Source: a virus
Virus record (IMG/VR): IMGVR_UViG_3300032286_000420
Location: 1-41,372 of that record
Length of the DNA stretch: 41,372 nucleotides
Direction: 5' to 3' (one strand)
In this document: positions 8,497 to 17,142 of the stretch, piece after piece
Layout: the number at the start of each line of letters is the position of its first letter
How positions within the stretch are numbered: the first letter of the stretch is position 1
Program-made: the position numbers and the translations under genes
The notes under the pieces: generated by a model
Seen by the model: only the letters and a program-made list of their open reading frames with translations
Told to the model about the DNA's origin: nothing
Databases searched by the model: none

Positions 8497-8771
8497 TGAT
8501 CACTGAAGATCTCTCAGTCTTCCTAAACGATTTCGGCGTCAGCTGCACGGCTGGCGTTATTTCAGCGTTGGGCATCCTCGACATGCCCAGCCAGGTCATC
8601 TCCGGCGACATGGTGCTGACCACCGACTATTCGCTGACGGCGCGCACGGCCGATTTCGGTGGGTTGAAGTACGGCGATGCGATCACGGTGGCCGGCGTCA
8701 ACTACCAGGTGCGTGAAGCGCGAAAGCTGGATGATGGGGCCTTCGTTGAAATCGGGCTCACCAAGACATGA
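8496..8771 (+). CDS. Head-tail joining protein, gpFII-like
   Basis: A 91-aa beta-rich protein (FLNDFGVSC...GILDMPSQ...DYSLTARTADFGGLKYGDAITVAGVNYQVREARKLDDGAFVEIGL). This layout and the position ahead of the tail-terminator gene match the FII/head-tail joining family of lambda-like phages. I prefer ATG 8496, overlapping the previous stop as TGATG, over the in-frame GTG at 8493. Its own stop overlaps the next gene (ATGA). The family call is a moderate inference. Confidence 0.65.
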   Translation: MITEDLSVFLNDFGVSCTAGVISALGILDMPSQVISGDMVLTTDYSLTARTADFGGLKYGDAITVAGVNYQVREARKLDDGAFVEIGLTKT

Positions 8772-9193
8772 CCACCAAGCGCGAGACAATCCTGGCGGCC
8801 GTGCGCACGGCACTGACCGGCACCACTGGAGTGAGCACACGGATCTACCGCAGCAGGGTGGAGCCGATCACGCGCGAGGAAAGCCCGGCGATCGTGGTGG
8901 AACCGCTGAGCGACACCGCCAGCCAGAACACCAGCCTGCCAACGCTCGACTGGGCGATGACGGTGCGGGTGACCGTGATCGTGCGCGGTGCCATCCCGGA
9001 CCAACAGGCCGATCCGATCGTGGAAAGCCTGCACGGCAAGTTGATGGCTGACCTGACGCTGGGCGGCTACGCGATCGACATCCAGCCGATCGGCGTCACT
9101 TTTGTGCTGACCGAGGCCGATGGCGCAGCTGGCGAGATCCAGTGCGACTATCGTGTCTTGTACCGAACCTCCGTCACAAATCTCGCGAGCTGA
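8768..9193 (+). CDS. Tail terminator protein, gpU-like
   Basis: A 141-aa protein with an N-terminal helix (TKRETILAAVRTALTG), a strand with a bound 'SRVEPITREESPAIVVEP' and a central 'MTVRVTVIVRG' strand, ending in a Tyr-rich beta hairpin (QCDYRVLYRTSV). This is the usual pattern of tail-terminator proteins, which cap the growing tail tube and join it to the head. It sits directly before the tail-tube gene, as U precedes V in lambda. Confidence 0.7.
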   Translation: MTTKRETILAAVRTALTGTTGVSTRIYRSRVEPITREESPAIVVEPLSDTASQNTSLPTLDWAMTVRVTVIVRGAIPDQQADPIVESLHGKLMADLTLGGYAIDIQPIGVTFVLTEADGAAGEIQCDYRVLYRTSVTNLAS

Positions 9194-9195
9194 TC

Positions 9196-9372
9196 ATGGC
9201 TACGATGGTGGACGAATACTGGGGCCAGGGCGGGACTTACCTGCTCGACCCCAAAACCGGCAAGCGGAAGCTCATTGAGCGGACAGAGCCGGCCCAACCC
9301 CTCAACCCAGAACCTGAGGTTTTGAGCAATGGCACTCCTGAGCCGCAAACGCCTGATCTTGGCGAAGACTGA
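9196..9372 (+). CDS. Small Pro-rich protein overlapping the tail-tube start
   Basis: A 58-aa frame starting 2 bases after the tail-terminator stop. The first half (VDEYWGQGGTYLLDPKTGKRKLIER) reads like a genuine small phage protein; the second half is acidic and Pro-rich (PEPEV...TPEPQTPD). Its last 44 bases overlap the tail-tube gene in another frame and contain that gene's ribosome site, so it may act partly as a leader that couples translation. Function unknown. Confidence 0.6.
   Translation: MATMVDEYWGQGGTYLLDPKTGKRKLIERTEPAQPLNPEPEVLSNGTPEPQTPDLGED
9307..9321 (+). repeat. Second copy of the 15-mer CCAGAACCTGAGGTT upstream of a start codon
   Basis: Identical to 4367-4381. GAGG at 9316-9319 lies 9 bases before ATG 9329 of the tail-tube gene. 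In both copies the repeat encodes PEPEV in the overlapping or upstream frame. Confidence 0.7.
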
Positions 9373-10261
9373 ATCGACCTACGGCACCGATGCGACCCCG
9401 GCCGGCACTGACGCAGTGCTGGTGCGCTCGCTCGACGTGACCCCGTTGGAGGCTGATGTGGTCAGCCGTGACCTCATCCGCCCCTACCTCGGCAACAGCG
9501 ACCAGCTGCTAGCGAACACCCGGGTGCGTTGCTCCTTCGAGGTTGAGCTCGCTGGATCCGGCACCGCTGGCACGGCCCCCCGCTATGACGCGTTGTTGAA
9601 GGCCTGCGGCATGTCCGGCACGGTGGTGGCCAGCACTTCGGTGACCTATGCGCCGGTGTCCGCCACCTTCAGCTCCTGCACGATCGTCTACAACGTGGAT
9701 GGTGTGCAGCACAAACTGACTGGTGCTCGCGGCTCGGTCACGATGACCTGCCAGCTCGGCCAGATCCCCACGCTGCAGTTCGAGATGACCGGCATCTACA
9801 ACGCAGTGACCGACACGGCTCAGCCTGCTGTCACCTATTCAGCTCAGGCCACGCCGCTGATCTTCAAGGAAGGCAACACCTCTTCCTTCTCCTTCTTCAG
9901 CTACTCCGGCTGCCTGATGTCGGTGGACTTCAACTTGGCCAATAACATCGTCTACCGCGAGCTGATCGGCTGCACCAAGGAAGTCATCATCACCGACCGC
10001 AAGCCAGCTGGCACGGTGGTGATCGAAGCGCCCACGATCGCCGCGAAGGACTACTTCTCGGTGGCACTGGGCAGCGCCACCGGCAACCTGACCTTCCTGC
10101 ACGGCACCACGGCCGGAAACCGGGTAACCTTCACCGCATCCCAGGTTGATGCCACCCAGCCGAGCTACTCGGATCAGGACGGCATCCAGATGCTCAACGT
10201 TCCCTACGTGGCCCTTCCCACCACGGCAGGCAACAACGAGTTCTCCCTGGCCTTCACCTGA
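9329..10261 (+). CDS. Major tail tube protein
   Basis: A 310-aa protein that forms the stacked hexameric tail tube. The N-terminus LSRKRLILAKTESTYGTDATPAGTDAVLVRSLDVTPLEADVVSRD is a clear tail-tube signature, followed by beta strands and CQLGQIPTLQFEMTGIY, the usual central motif. It is longer than lambda gpV but typical of this family. The gene ends with tandem stops TGA-TAG and is followed 12 bases later by the chaperone gene. Confidence 0.88.
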   Translation: MALLSRKRLILAKTESTYGTDATPAGTDAVLVRSLDVTPLEADVVSRDLIRPYLGNSDQLLANTRVRCSFEVELAGSGTAGTAPRYDALLKACGMSGTVVASTSVTYAPVSATFSSCTIVYNVDGVQHKLTGARGSVTMTCQLGQIPTLQFEMTGIYNAVTDTAQPAVTYSAQATPLIFKEGNTSSFSFFSYSGCLMSVDFNLANNIVYRELIGCTKEVIITDRKPAGTVVIEAPTIAAKDYFSVALGSATGNLTFLHGTTAGNRVTFTASQVDATQPSYSDQDGIQMLNVPYVALPTTAGNNEFSLAFT

Positions 10262-10273
10262 TAGGAGCCCTCA

Positions 10274-10618
10274 ATGGCATTCGTTCTGTCACAGAGCGAG
10301 TCGTACAGCTGGCCGGTCACCGTCGAGTTTCCAATCGATGGTGGCCGGTTCGACAAGCAGACTTTTGATGCCGAGTTCAAGCGGTTGCCGCAGGCGCGCA
10401 TCCGCGAGATCTGGGATCAGATCCAGGCCGGCGACTTGAGCGACGATGAGCTCTGCGACCAGGTGCTGGTGGGCTGGAGCGGCATCCAGGACGCCAAGGC
10501 AGGTGATGTGCCCTACAGCGAAAAGGCGAAGGCCGACCTGCTGAACGTGCCCCTGGTGGCCGCTGCGGTGGTCAGCAGCTGGCTCGACAGCCTGAGCAAG
10601 GGCAAGCGAAAAAACTGA
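10274..10618 (+). CDS. Tail assembly chaperone, short form (gpG-like)
   Basis: A 114-aa protein with GGAG upstream of ATG 10274. It begins with a beta hairpin (SYSWPVTVEFPIDGGRFDKQTFDAEFKRL) followed by helices, the usual tail-assembly-chaperone layout; it would coat the tape measure during tail assembly. The last codons CGA-AAA-AAC-TGA contain a -1 slippery heptamer. The gene lies between tail tube and tape measure, as G does in lambda. Confidence 0.88.
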   Translation: MAFVLSQSESYSWPVTVEFPIDGGRFDKQTFDAEFKRLPQARIREIWDQIQAGDLSDDELCDQVLVGWSGIQDAKAGDVPYSEKAKADLLNVPLVAAAVVSSWLDSLSKGKRKN

Positions 10619-10938
10619 CAGCCGCCGCTGAGCATTGGGCCGGCGGCGGAAAAGACAGCGGCAAGCAGCTGGACGATGACGCGGCCGCTTTTGGCGTGAT
10701 CATCGAGGAGCCGGAGCCGGAGATGTTCGAGGTGTGGCCAGAGAATTGGGAGGCCGTGCTGATGTGGTGCCGTGTGCAAACGCAATGGCGCACCAGTGCT
10801 GGTGGGGCAATCGGGCTCGATTACGGCGCGCTGGCCTGGCTCTTTAAGATGTATGCAGTGAAAGACCCGCGCGCGCTCCTGGAGGACTTGCAGGTAATGG
10901 AAGGCGCAGCGCTGGCAGCAATGAACCGAGAGGGCTGA
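10274..10938 (+). CDS. Tail assembly chaperone, frameshifted long form (gpGT-like)
   Basis: Join of 10274-10615 and 10615-10938 by a -1 ribosomal frameshift, about 221 aa. The extension frame has no good start of its own near the junction and reads on from CTG 10615 as LTAAAEHWAGGGKDSGK, then EVWPENWEAVLMWCRVQTQWR...GLDYGALAWLFKMYAVKDPRALLEDLQVMEGAALAAMN, which matches the DUF1799-type T partner of such chaperones. The T part is thought to bind the tube protein while the G part binds the tape measure. The stop lies 3 bases before the tape-measure ATG. Confidence 0.85.
10609..10649 (+). promoter_or_regulatory. Programmed -1 frameshift signal
   Basis: Slippery heptamer A_AAA_AAC at 10609-10615 in the zero frame, directly before the TGA stop. 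A 6-base spacer (10616-10621) leads to a stem-loop with a perfect 7-bp GC stem: CCGCCGC (10622-10628) with GCGGCGG (10643-10649), loop of 14. All three classic elements are in place. Confidence 0.9.
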
Positions 10939-10941
10939 TCC

Positions 10942-13900
10942 ATGGCGATGACCCTCGACACGGCGATCAAGTTCACCGCAAAGCTGGAAGGCCAGGGGCT
11001 GGATCAGCTGAAGCGTGGGCTGCAGGGGCTCGCGCAGCAGAGCAACGTCAGCAAGCGATCGCTCGATCAGCTCTATACAGCCACCAAGGCGCTCGGCAGC
11101 GCCTCGAACAACACCGTTGCCGGCCTGCAGCGGACTGTTGGCGCGCTGAAGGCATTGCGCGACAACGCCGAGTTCGGCAGCCGGAAGTTCAAGCTGCTGA
11201 CCAATGACATCGAGGCCGCTGAGCGGCGGCTGCAGCGCTTCCAAAGCACCGCTTCAAAGTCTGGTGGCCTATCCCGTGGCAGCGCGCTCCTGGCGGGCTT
11301 TGCGGGCGGCGTGGCGGGGGGTGCCACCGCTATGGCCGCCAACGCAGCCATGGATGTAGCGCGCGGCACCGTGGAAGCCGGTCTGGCAGCTGAAACAGCG
11401 CAGGTGCGGCTCAAAGCGCTCACCGACCAATTCGGCGAATACAACGCCGCTCAGGCAGCCTCAGCACGCATCGCGCAGACGCTGCGGATCAGCCAGACCG
11501 AGGCGACAGATTCATTCTCCAAGCTCTACGCAGCCCTGCGCCCCACCGGCGTGACGCTGAAGGAGGTGGAAGACGCATACATCGGCTTTACGGCTGCGGC
11601 CCGGGCCAGTGGCGCCACGGCAACGGAAAGCGCCGCAGCGTTGGAGCAGCTGAAACAGGCGCTTGGCTCCGGCGTGCTGCAGGGTGATGAACTGCGATCA
11701 ATCCGTGAGCAGGCGCCAGCAGTAGGCCAGGCGATCGCCAAGGAGCTGAAGGTCACGGTCGGCGAGCTGAAAGATCTCGGCTCCCAAGGCAAGATCACCA
11801 CCGACGTGGTGCTGCGCGCGCTGGCGCAGCTGAAGGGCGAGAAGCTCGATGATCTGAACGCGCAGTTCAATACGGGCGCGCAGGCGCTGAAGGATCTGCA
11901 GATCGCAGCCGAGGGCGTCGGCAAGTCGATCAGCAGGATCTTCGGCCCGACGGCGCTGCAGCTGGTCAAAGAATTCGCCACCGGCCTGAGAGACGTGGCC
12001 AACGTGCTTGGCGCCATGGGTGGCGACAAAGGCGCCGAGGCCATCCTGCAGGACCGCATCCGCGCGCGTGACCGGGCTGCAGCAGAGGCCGGCAGCCGCT
12101 TCAACCTGTTTGATCTTGGCGGGAAGCAGGATTACTTCCGGCAGCGTCAGGAGCAACTGTTTCAGCAGTTCCAGCGTGAACGGGCAGCAGCGGCCCCTGG
12201 TGACAACCCGACCGGGACACAACAGCGGGCGCAGGATGATGCTGCGCGGGAACGCCAGCAGGCGCGTGAACGCTCGGCCATGGAGGACGCCAAGAAGCGC
12301 CTCGGCGAGCAGCTGAAGATCCGGGAGGATGCCGAGAAGCGGCTGGCTGATTTCCGCGAGCAATCGATCCAGCGCGCAGCTCAGCTCGAGCGCGACCTGG
12401 GCGACCAGCGGCAGGAGCTGGAGCGCAGCACGGCAGAGGCCCGCCGGCGGATCCAGGCGCAGCAGCAGGACTTTGCCCTCGAGGCCGAACGGCAGAAGCT
12501 GCGCGGCGCTGGCCTGGGCACTGAGGCGCTCGATACCCAGGCACGGCTCAACGAAGCCACCAGGCGCTTCACCGAGCAGAAGATCCAGATCGAGCAGAGC
12601 GCCACCGATCGCAAGGTGCAGATCGAGCGCACGCTGGCCGACTACCAGCTAAGCGTTGCGCGTGGAATCAGCGAGATCCTGCAGGATGCCGCCGACAAGA
12701 TGGCGCGCAAGATGGCCGCCGGTGGTCAAGCAGCGGCGGCAGCCATGACGGGCGCACCGATGGCCCCGGGCGGCATCATCGCCCGCACCGGCAGCACCGG
12801 CCAGAGCACCGGCCCGCACCTCGACGCGCGCTGGGCCAATGGCCGGCGCATCACGGCGGCTGATGCCGATCGCTACCTGAACGTGAACGGCCGCGACCCC
12901 TCGAGCTATGGGGTGACCAGCGGCTACGGCCGGCGCAACATGTTTGGCCGCAACTTCCACGCCGGAATGGATTTCGGCACCCCCAGCGGCAGCGGAATCA
13001 GCCTGAAGGGTGGCGCCAGCCTGCTACGCGATCTGGGCTTCACCGGCGCCGGCGGCTACGCGGTCGAGATCATGACCCCAGAGGGGCCGATGCGGCTCCT
13101 GCACCTGCAGGGCGGCTCTGCAGCACGCCCTGGGGCATCCGTGGCATCAATGCCCGGCCAGCCCGGTGTGGCAGCCGCTGGGCAGCGCCTCGACGCTGCT
13201 GTGGGCGCCAACCGCTCGGCCGGTTTGGCCGCGGCCGCCGGCGACCTGGTGAACAGCCGCCAGGCAGAGCTCGGCACTATCACCAGCCAGCTGGATCAAC
13301 AACGCAAGTCTGTGCGCGAGCAGCGCGAAGACTTCGAGCGCATGGTGGAGCTGCAGCGCACCGGGCTGAGCCCTGAGTTGGCCCGGCAGGCCGTCGATCG
13401 CGAGCGTGCAGCCACTTCAGAGACAGCCAGCCTGCAGGTGCTCGAGCAGCAGCTGGTGAAGGATCTGCAATCAAAAGACCTCACCGCCGAGCAGCGAGTA
13501 AACGCGGAAGCAATCCTCAAGTCCACGCAGGACCGGCTGGCGGCGCAGCCGGGCATCGTTGAGGGGCTTACGGCTGAGCAGCAAGCTCTCGAGCGGATGC
13601 AGCAGTCCTACGAGCAGAAAAAGCAGCTGGTCGAAGGCATCGCTAACTCGATCGGCGGCGGCATCAGCCAAGCGCTCGACCTAGTAATCAACGGCACCGA
13701 AAACTGGGGCGACAGCTTGCGCAGCATTGCCGCTGGCGTGCTGAAAGACATTGCCCGGCAACTGCTGCAGACCATGGTGATCGCGCCGATCGTCAAGGGC
13801 ATCACCGGTGCCTTCGGCTTTGCTGACGGCGGCATCATGAGCGGCGACGGCCCGCTGCCCTTGCGCAAATACGCCGGCGGTGGCATCGCCAGCAGTCCGC

Positions 13901-14145
13901 AGTTGGCCATGTTTGGCGAGGGCTCGATGCCCGAGGCCTATGTGCCCCTGCCTGATGGCAGGCGGATCCCGGTTGCCATGAAAGGCGGTGGAGGCAGCAC
14001 CAACGTCACGGTGAACGTGGACGCCAGCGGTAGCCAGGTGCAGGGCGACGCCGGCAAGGGCGAGCAACTCGGCCGCGTGATTTCGCAGGCGGTGCAGAGT
14101 GAGCTGGTCCGTCAGAAACGGCCCGGCGGTTTGCTCGCTGCTTAG
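10942..14145 (+). CDS. Tail tape measure protein with degenerate M23-like domain
   Basis: A 1067-aa protein that sets tail length (roughly 150-160 nm if about 1.5 angstrom per residue) and travels into the cell. The N-terminus (LDTAIKFTAKLEGQGLDQLKRGLQGL) and the tape-measure core with LRSIREQAPAVGQAIA near residue 255 are typical. A long Gln/Arg/Glu-rich coiled coil spans about 430-590. Residues 640-730 resemble a LytM/M23 peptidase: GYGRRNMFGRNFHAGMDFGTP gives H673 and D677, but the expected HxH reads H721-L-Q723, so one zinc ligand is lost. A hydrophobic stretch lies near residue 950. Confidence 0.93.
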   Translation: MAMTLDTAIKFTAKLEGQGLDQLKRGLQGLAQQSNVSKRSLDQLYTATKALGSASNNTVAGLQRTVGALKALRDNAEFGSRKFKLLTNDIEAAERRLQRFQSTASKSGGLSRGSALLAGFAGGVAGGATAMAANAAMDVARGTVEAGLAAETAQVRLKALTDQFGEYNAAQAASARIAQTLRISQTEATDSFSKLYAALRPTGVTLKEVEDAYIGFTAAARASGATATESAAALEQLKQALGSGVLQGDELRSIREQAPAVGQAIAKELKVTVGELKDLGSQGKITTDVVLRALAQLKGEKLDDLNAQFNTGAQALKDLQIAAEGVGKSISRIFGPTALQLVKEFATGLRDVANVLGAMGGDKGAEAILQDRIRARDRAAAEAGSRFNLFDLGGKQDYFRQRQEQLFQQFQRERAAAAPGDNPTGTQQRAQDDAARERQQARERSAMEDAKKRLGEQLKIREDAEKRLADFREQSIQRAAQLERDLGDQRQELERSTAEARRRIQAQQQDFALEAERQKLRGAGLGTEALDTQARLNEATRRFTEQKIQIEQSATDRKVQIERTLADYQLSVARGISEILQDAADKMARKMAAGGQAAAAAMTGAPMAPGGIIARTGSTGQSTGPHLDARWANGRRITAADADRYLNVNGRDPSSYGVTSGYGRRNMFGRNFHAGMDFGTPSGSGISLKGGASLLRDLGFTGAGGYAVEIMTPEGPMRLLHLQGGSAARPGASVASMPGQPGVAAAGQRLDAAVGANRSAGLAAAAGDLVNSRQAELGTITSQLDQQRKSVREQREDFERMVELQRTGLSPELARQAVDRERAATSETASLQVLEQQLVKDLQSKDLTAEQRVNAEAILKSTQDRLAAQPGIVEGLTAEQQALERMQQSYEQKKQLVEGIANSIGGGISQALDLVINGTENWGDSLRSIAAGVLKDIARQLLQTMVIAPIVKGITGAFGFADGGIMSGDGPLPLRKYAGGGIASSPQLAMFGEGSMPEAYVPLPDGRRIPVAMKGGGGSTNVTVNVDASGSQVQGDAGKGEQLGRVISQAVQSELVRQKRPGGLLAA

Positions 14146-14154
14146 GATTGACCC

Positions 14155-14490
14155 ATGGCCGTTTTCGGATTCACCCCAAGCTTTGAGGCCACCGAGGCCA
14201 GCAAGCCACGGGCTCGCAAGTTTCAGGCCGGCGACGGCTACGAGCAGCGGATCCGCTTCGGCCTCAACACCAACCCGAAAGAGTGGAGCCTGGTGTTCTC
14301 CAATCGCACCGACACCGAGCGCGACACGATCCTGGCGTTCCTCGATGCCCGTGGTGGTGTGGATTCATTCGACTGGACGCCGCCCCGCGGCACCGCTGGG
14401 AAGTACGTCTGCGAGGACTGGCAGACGACCCTGAGCAACTGCAACAACAACCAGATCCGCGCCACCTTCCGCCAGGTGTTTGAGCCGTGA
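14155..14490 (+). CDS. Minor tail protein, lambda gpM-like
   Basis: A 111-aa tail-tip protein. The pattern FGFTPSF...RKFQAGDGYEQRIRFGLNTNPKEWSLVFSNRTDTERDTILAFLDARGGVDSFDWTPP is the M/DUF2460-like family signature, including the 'FxWTPP' end. It follows the tape measure after 9 bases and overlaps gene L by four bases (14487-14490). Confidence 0.88.
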   Translation: MAVFGFTPSFEATEASKPRARKFQAGDGYEQRIRFGLNTNPKEWSLVFSNRTDTERDTILAFLDARGGVDSFDWTPPRGTAGKYVCEDWQTTLSNCNNNQIRATFRQVFEP

Positions 14491-15830
14491 CGGTTCCCGT
14501 TTCCGATCTTCAGGCGATCGCGCCATCAGCCGTCATTGAGCTCTTCGAGCTGGAGCTGAACACCCTCCAGCACGGCGTGGCCGATACCTATCGCTTCCAC
14601 GCGGGCAGCAGCCTGAACAGCAACGGCGAAGTGGTCTGGGCTGGCAATTCCTATCTGCGGTTTCCGGTCGAGGCCGACGGCTTCGACTACAGCGGCAACG
14701 GCCAGCTGCCGCGACCCAAGATGCGGGTGAGCAACATCCTCGGCACGATCACGGCGCTGCTGCTCAGCCTGCCGGACGGGCTGGAAGCTGCAAAGGTGAC
14801 GCGGATCCGCACGCTGGCCCGCTACATCGACGGCGCCAACTTCCCCGGTGGCACCAACCCCTACGGCACGCCGGACTCGACCGCAGAATTTCCGCGCGAG
14901 ATCTATTACGTAGACCGGAAGGTGACCGAGACCCGCGACGTGGTGGAATTTGAGCTGGCCGCCGCATTTGACCTGGCCGGCGTGCGCGCGCCAAAGCGGC
15001 AGTGCATCGCGAACATTTGCCAGTGGGTCTACCGAAGTGCGGAGTGCGGCTATGGCGAAGCCGCCTACTACGACGCCAATAACAACCCGGTATCTAGCAG
15101 CAGCCTGGATGTCTGCGGCAAACAGCTGAATAGTTGCAAAACAAGGTTTGACTCCATCCGCAGAACTGGGACCGTCACCAAGGGCAGCACCGCGCTGACC
15201 CTCAACTCCACCGCAGGGCTTGTAGCAGGGCAGTCAATCTACGGCGTTGGTGTGGCAACAGGAGCCACGATCAGCTCGATAACCAACAACACTGCCCTGG
15301 TGATGAGTGCAGCAGCAACGGTATCCACAACTCAAACTCAGTCGGCTACCCCTTCCGCAACTGCAGCCAGCATGACGGTGACAACTGGCGCCAACCTTCA
15401 AGTCGGTTTGTCGGTGTCTGGAACCTACATCCCAGACGGGACCACAGTCACAGCTATCTCAAGTAATACCGCGACGTTAAGCGCAAGGCCCTATCAGCTG
15501 GTCAAGTCAGCTACTGCGGTGGTTTTCCGCTTCGGAATTTCAACAACCCGTTCCATCACCATCGACACCACCGGACTATCGGTCGGGATGCGCGTCTTTG
15601 GCAGCAATGGCATTGATACAACCATTGCAACGATTGGCTCGGGAAGCATCACCCTGGCCAGCTACGGCAGCAACCCAGCTAACGGCACAGTTCTGACCCT
15701 GTATTTCATGCCTCCGTCTCCATCAGCTGCGACCTACACATTCACAGCATCCAACGCCATGACATTCCGCACAACTGACAATGTGTTGCCGTTCGGGTCT
15801 TTCCCTGGCATCGGAACGTTCTTCTCATGA
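14487..15830 (+). CDS. Minor tail protein, lambda gpL-like, with a large insertion
   Basis: A tail-tip protein whose C-terminal domain in lambda gpL binds an iron-sulfur cluster. Residues 1-220 match L in layout, with Cys at 173, 178, 187, 210 and 217, from which cluster ligands could come. After [12 protein letters not shown] the family normally runs almost at once into LPFGSFPG; here about 210 residues intervene (about 222-431), rich in Ser/Thr/Ala/Val and built of repeats of the type 'GLxxGxxVxGxGI...TTIxxIxxxTxTLS'. [12 protein letters not shown] then resumes at residues 434-445. The total is 447 aa against about 232 in lambda. The start is a GTG or ATG-like alternative at 14487 overlapping gpM. 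Confidence 0.87.
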   Translation: MTVPVSDLQAIAPSAVIELFELELNTLQHGVADTYRFHAGSSLNSNGEVVWAGNSYLRFPVEADGFDYSGNGQLPRPKMRVSNILGTITALLLSLPDGLEAAKVTRIRTLARYIDGANFPGGTNPYGTPDSTAEFPREIYYVDRKVTETRDVVEFELAAAFDLAGVRAPKRQCIANICQWVYRSAECGYGEAAYYDANNNPVSSSSLDVCGKQLNSCKTRFDSIRRTGTVTKGSTALTLNSTAGLVAGQSIYGVGVATGATISSITNNTALVMSAAATVSTTQTQSATPSATAASMTVTTGANLQVGLSVSGTYIPDGTTVTAISSNTATLSARPYQLVKSATAVVFRFGISTTRSITIDTTGLSVGMRVFGSNGIDTTIATIGSGSITLASYGSNPANGTVLTLYFMPPSPSAATYTFTASNAMTFRTTDNVLPFGSFPGIGTFFS

Positions 15831-16546
15831 CCTGGCGCGCGGCAGCACTCGAGCACGCCAAGGCGGAAGACCCACGCGAGGCTTGTGGTTTGCTGGTGGT
15901 GGTCAAAGGCCGGAAGCGTTACTGGCCCTGCCAGAACCTTTGCAGCGGCTCTGACCAGTTCATCCTCAACCCGGAAGATTTCGCCGCGGCCGAAGATGCC
16001 GGCGAGATCGTGGCGGTGGTGCACAGCCACCCGGTTACGCCACCCGAACCCAGCCAGCCGGATCTGATTGGCTGCGAACGCAGCGCCCTGCCTTGGCACA
16101 TCGTCAACCCGAAGACCGAAGCATGGGGCGGCTGTGAACCCAGCGGCTACAAGGCGCCGCTGATCGGCCGCCAATGGGCCTGGGGCATCACCGACTGCTG
16201 GACCCTGGCGCGGGATTGGTGGGGCGAGCATGGCCTGGTGCTGCTGGACTGGGAGCGGCCGCTGACGCCTGAAGCCTTCGAGGCGGCGCCGATGTTTGAC
16301 GACTGCTGGAAGGCGGCCGGCTTTCGGGTGCTGGATGACGAAGAACCGCTGCAGGTGGGCGATGCGCTGCTGATGAACATCAGCGGAACAGGCCTGAACC
16401 ATGTCGGCGTCTACATCGGCGACGGCCTGCTGTTGCATCACATCCGTGGCCGTCTCTCCTCGCGCGATCTCTATGGCGGCTGGCTTCAGAAGGCGACCGG
16501 CCGAAGGCTGCGGCATCCTGAGTTCACTACGATGGGCGGAGGCTGA
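15827..16546 (+). CDS. Tail tip peptidase, lambda gpK-like (JAB/MPN + NlpC/P60)
   Basis: A 239-aa two-domain protein. The N-terminal JAMM metalloprotease domain has E18 (EACGLL), H66-S-H68-P and S76-x-x-D79. The C-terminal NlpC/P60 domain has C124 ([10 protein letters not shown]) and H192 ([16 protein letters not shown]). In lambda-like phages gpK acts in tail tip assembly or wall passage. All expected active-site residues are visible. ATGA overlap with gene L; the next gene begins 8 bases after its stop. Confidence 0.92.
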   Translation: MTWRAAALEHAKAEDPREACGLLVVVKGRKRYWPCQNLCSGSDQFILNPEDFAAAEDAGEIVAVVHSHPVTPPEPSQPDLIGCERSALPWHIVNPKTEAWGGCEPSGYKAPLIGRQWAWGITDCWTLARDWWGEHGLVLLDWERPLTPEAFEAAPMFDDCWKAAGFRVLDDEEPLQVGDALLMNISGTGLNHVGVYIGDGLLLHHIRGRLSSRDLYGGWLQKATGRRLRHPEFTTMGGG

Positions 16547-16554
16547 GGCGGGCC

Positions 16555-17142
16555 ATGCTGCGCGAGATTCGGGTCTATGGGCGGCTGGCAAAGTTCCTAG
16601 GCCGGCGCGTGTTTCGAGCTGAAGTGGCCACGGCCGCTGAAGCGGTGCGATTTCTGCTGGCCAACTTCCCGCAGCTGGAGCGGCACCTGACCGCCCAGCA
16701 CTACCGGGTCAGTGTGGGCAGCTACGACCTGGCAGTAGATGAGCTCCACGACCCTGCCGGGCAGCAGCAGATCAAGATCGTGCCGGTGCTGGCCGGTGCT
16801 GGAGCAGTGGGGCGGATCATTGCGGGCGTGGCCCTTATTGCTTTGGCAAGCGTCGTGACATTTGGAACGCTTGGTGGGGTGGTTGCGGCAGGCGTGCTGA
16901 ATTCCATGGTTTTTGGCGTTGGCGTCAGCCTGGTGCTGGGCGGCGTGGCGCAGCTGCTCACGCCGGTGCCCAAGATGCCAACCGGTGCCAACACTGAACA
17001 AGATCCCCGCAAGTCCTACAGCTTTTCCGGCATCCAGCAGACAAGCCGGCAGGGCGTGCCGGTGCCGATCGTTTATGGCGAGACGCTGGTCGGCTCGGTG
17101 GTGATCTCCGCCGGCATCGACACCGTGCAGGTGAACGGCTGA
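16555..17142 (+). CDS. Tail assembly protein, lambda gpI-like
   Basis: A 195-aa protein. A ubiquitin-like N-terminal half (REIRVYGRLAKFLGRRVFRAEVATAAEAVRFLLANFPQLERHL) is followed by two hydrophobic Gly/Val-rich segments (about residues 82-125) and a conserved tail ending NTEQDPRKSYSFSGIQQTSRQGVPVPIVYGETLVGSVVISAGID. This is the gpI family arrangement between K and J. The stop overlaps the J start by one base. Confidence 0.92.
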   Translation: MLREIRVYGRLAKFLGRRVFRAEVATAAEAVRFLLANFPQLERHLTAQHYRVSVGSYDLAVDELHDPAGQQQIKIVPVLAGAGAVGRIIAGVALIALASVVTFGTLGGVVAAGVLNSMVFGVGVSLVLGGVAQLLTPVPKMPTGANTEQDPRKSYSFSGIQQTSRQGVPVPIVYGETLVGSVVISAGIDTVQVNG

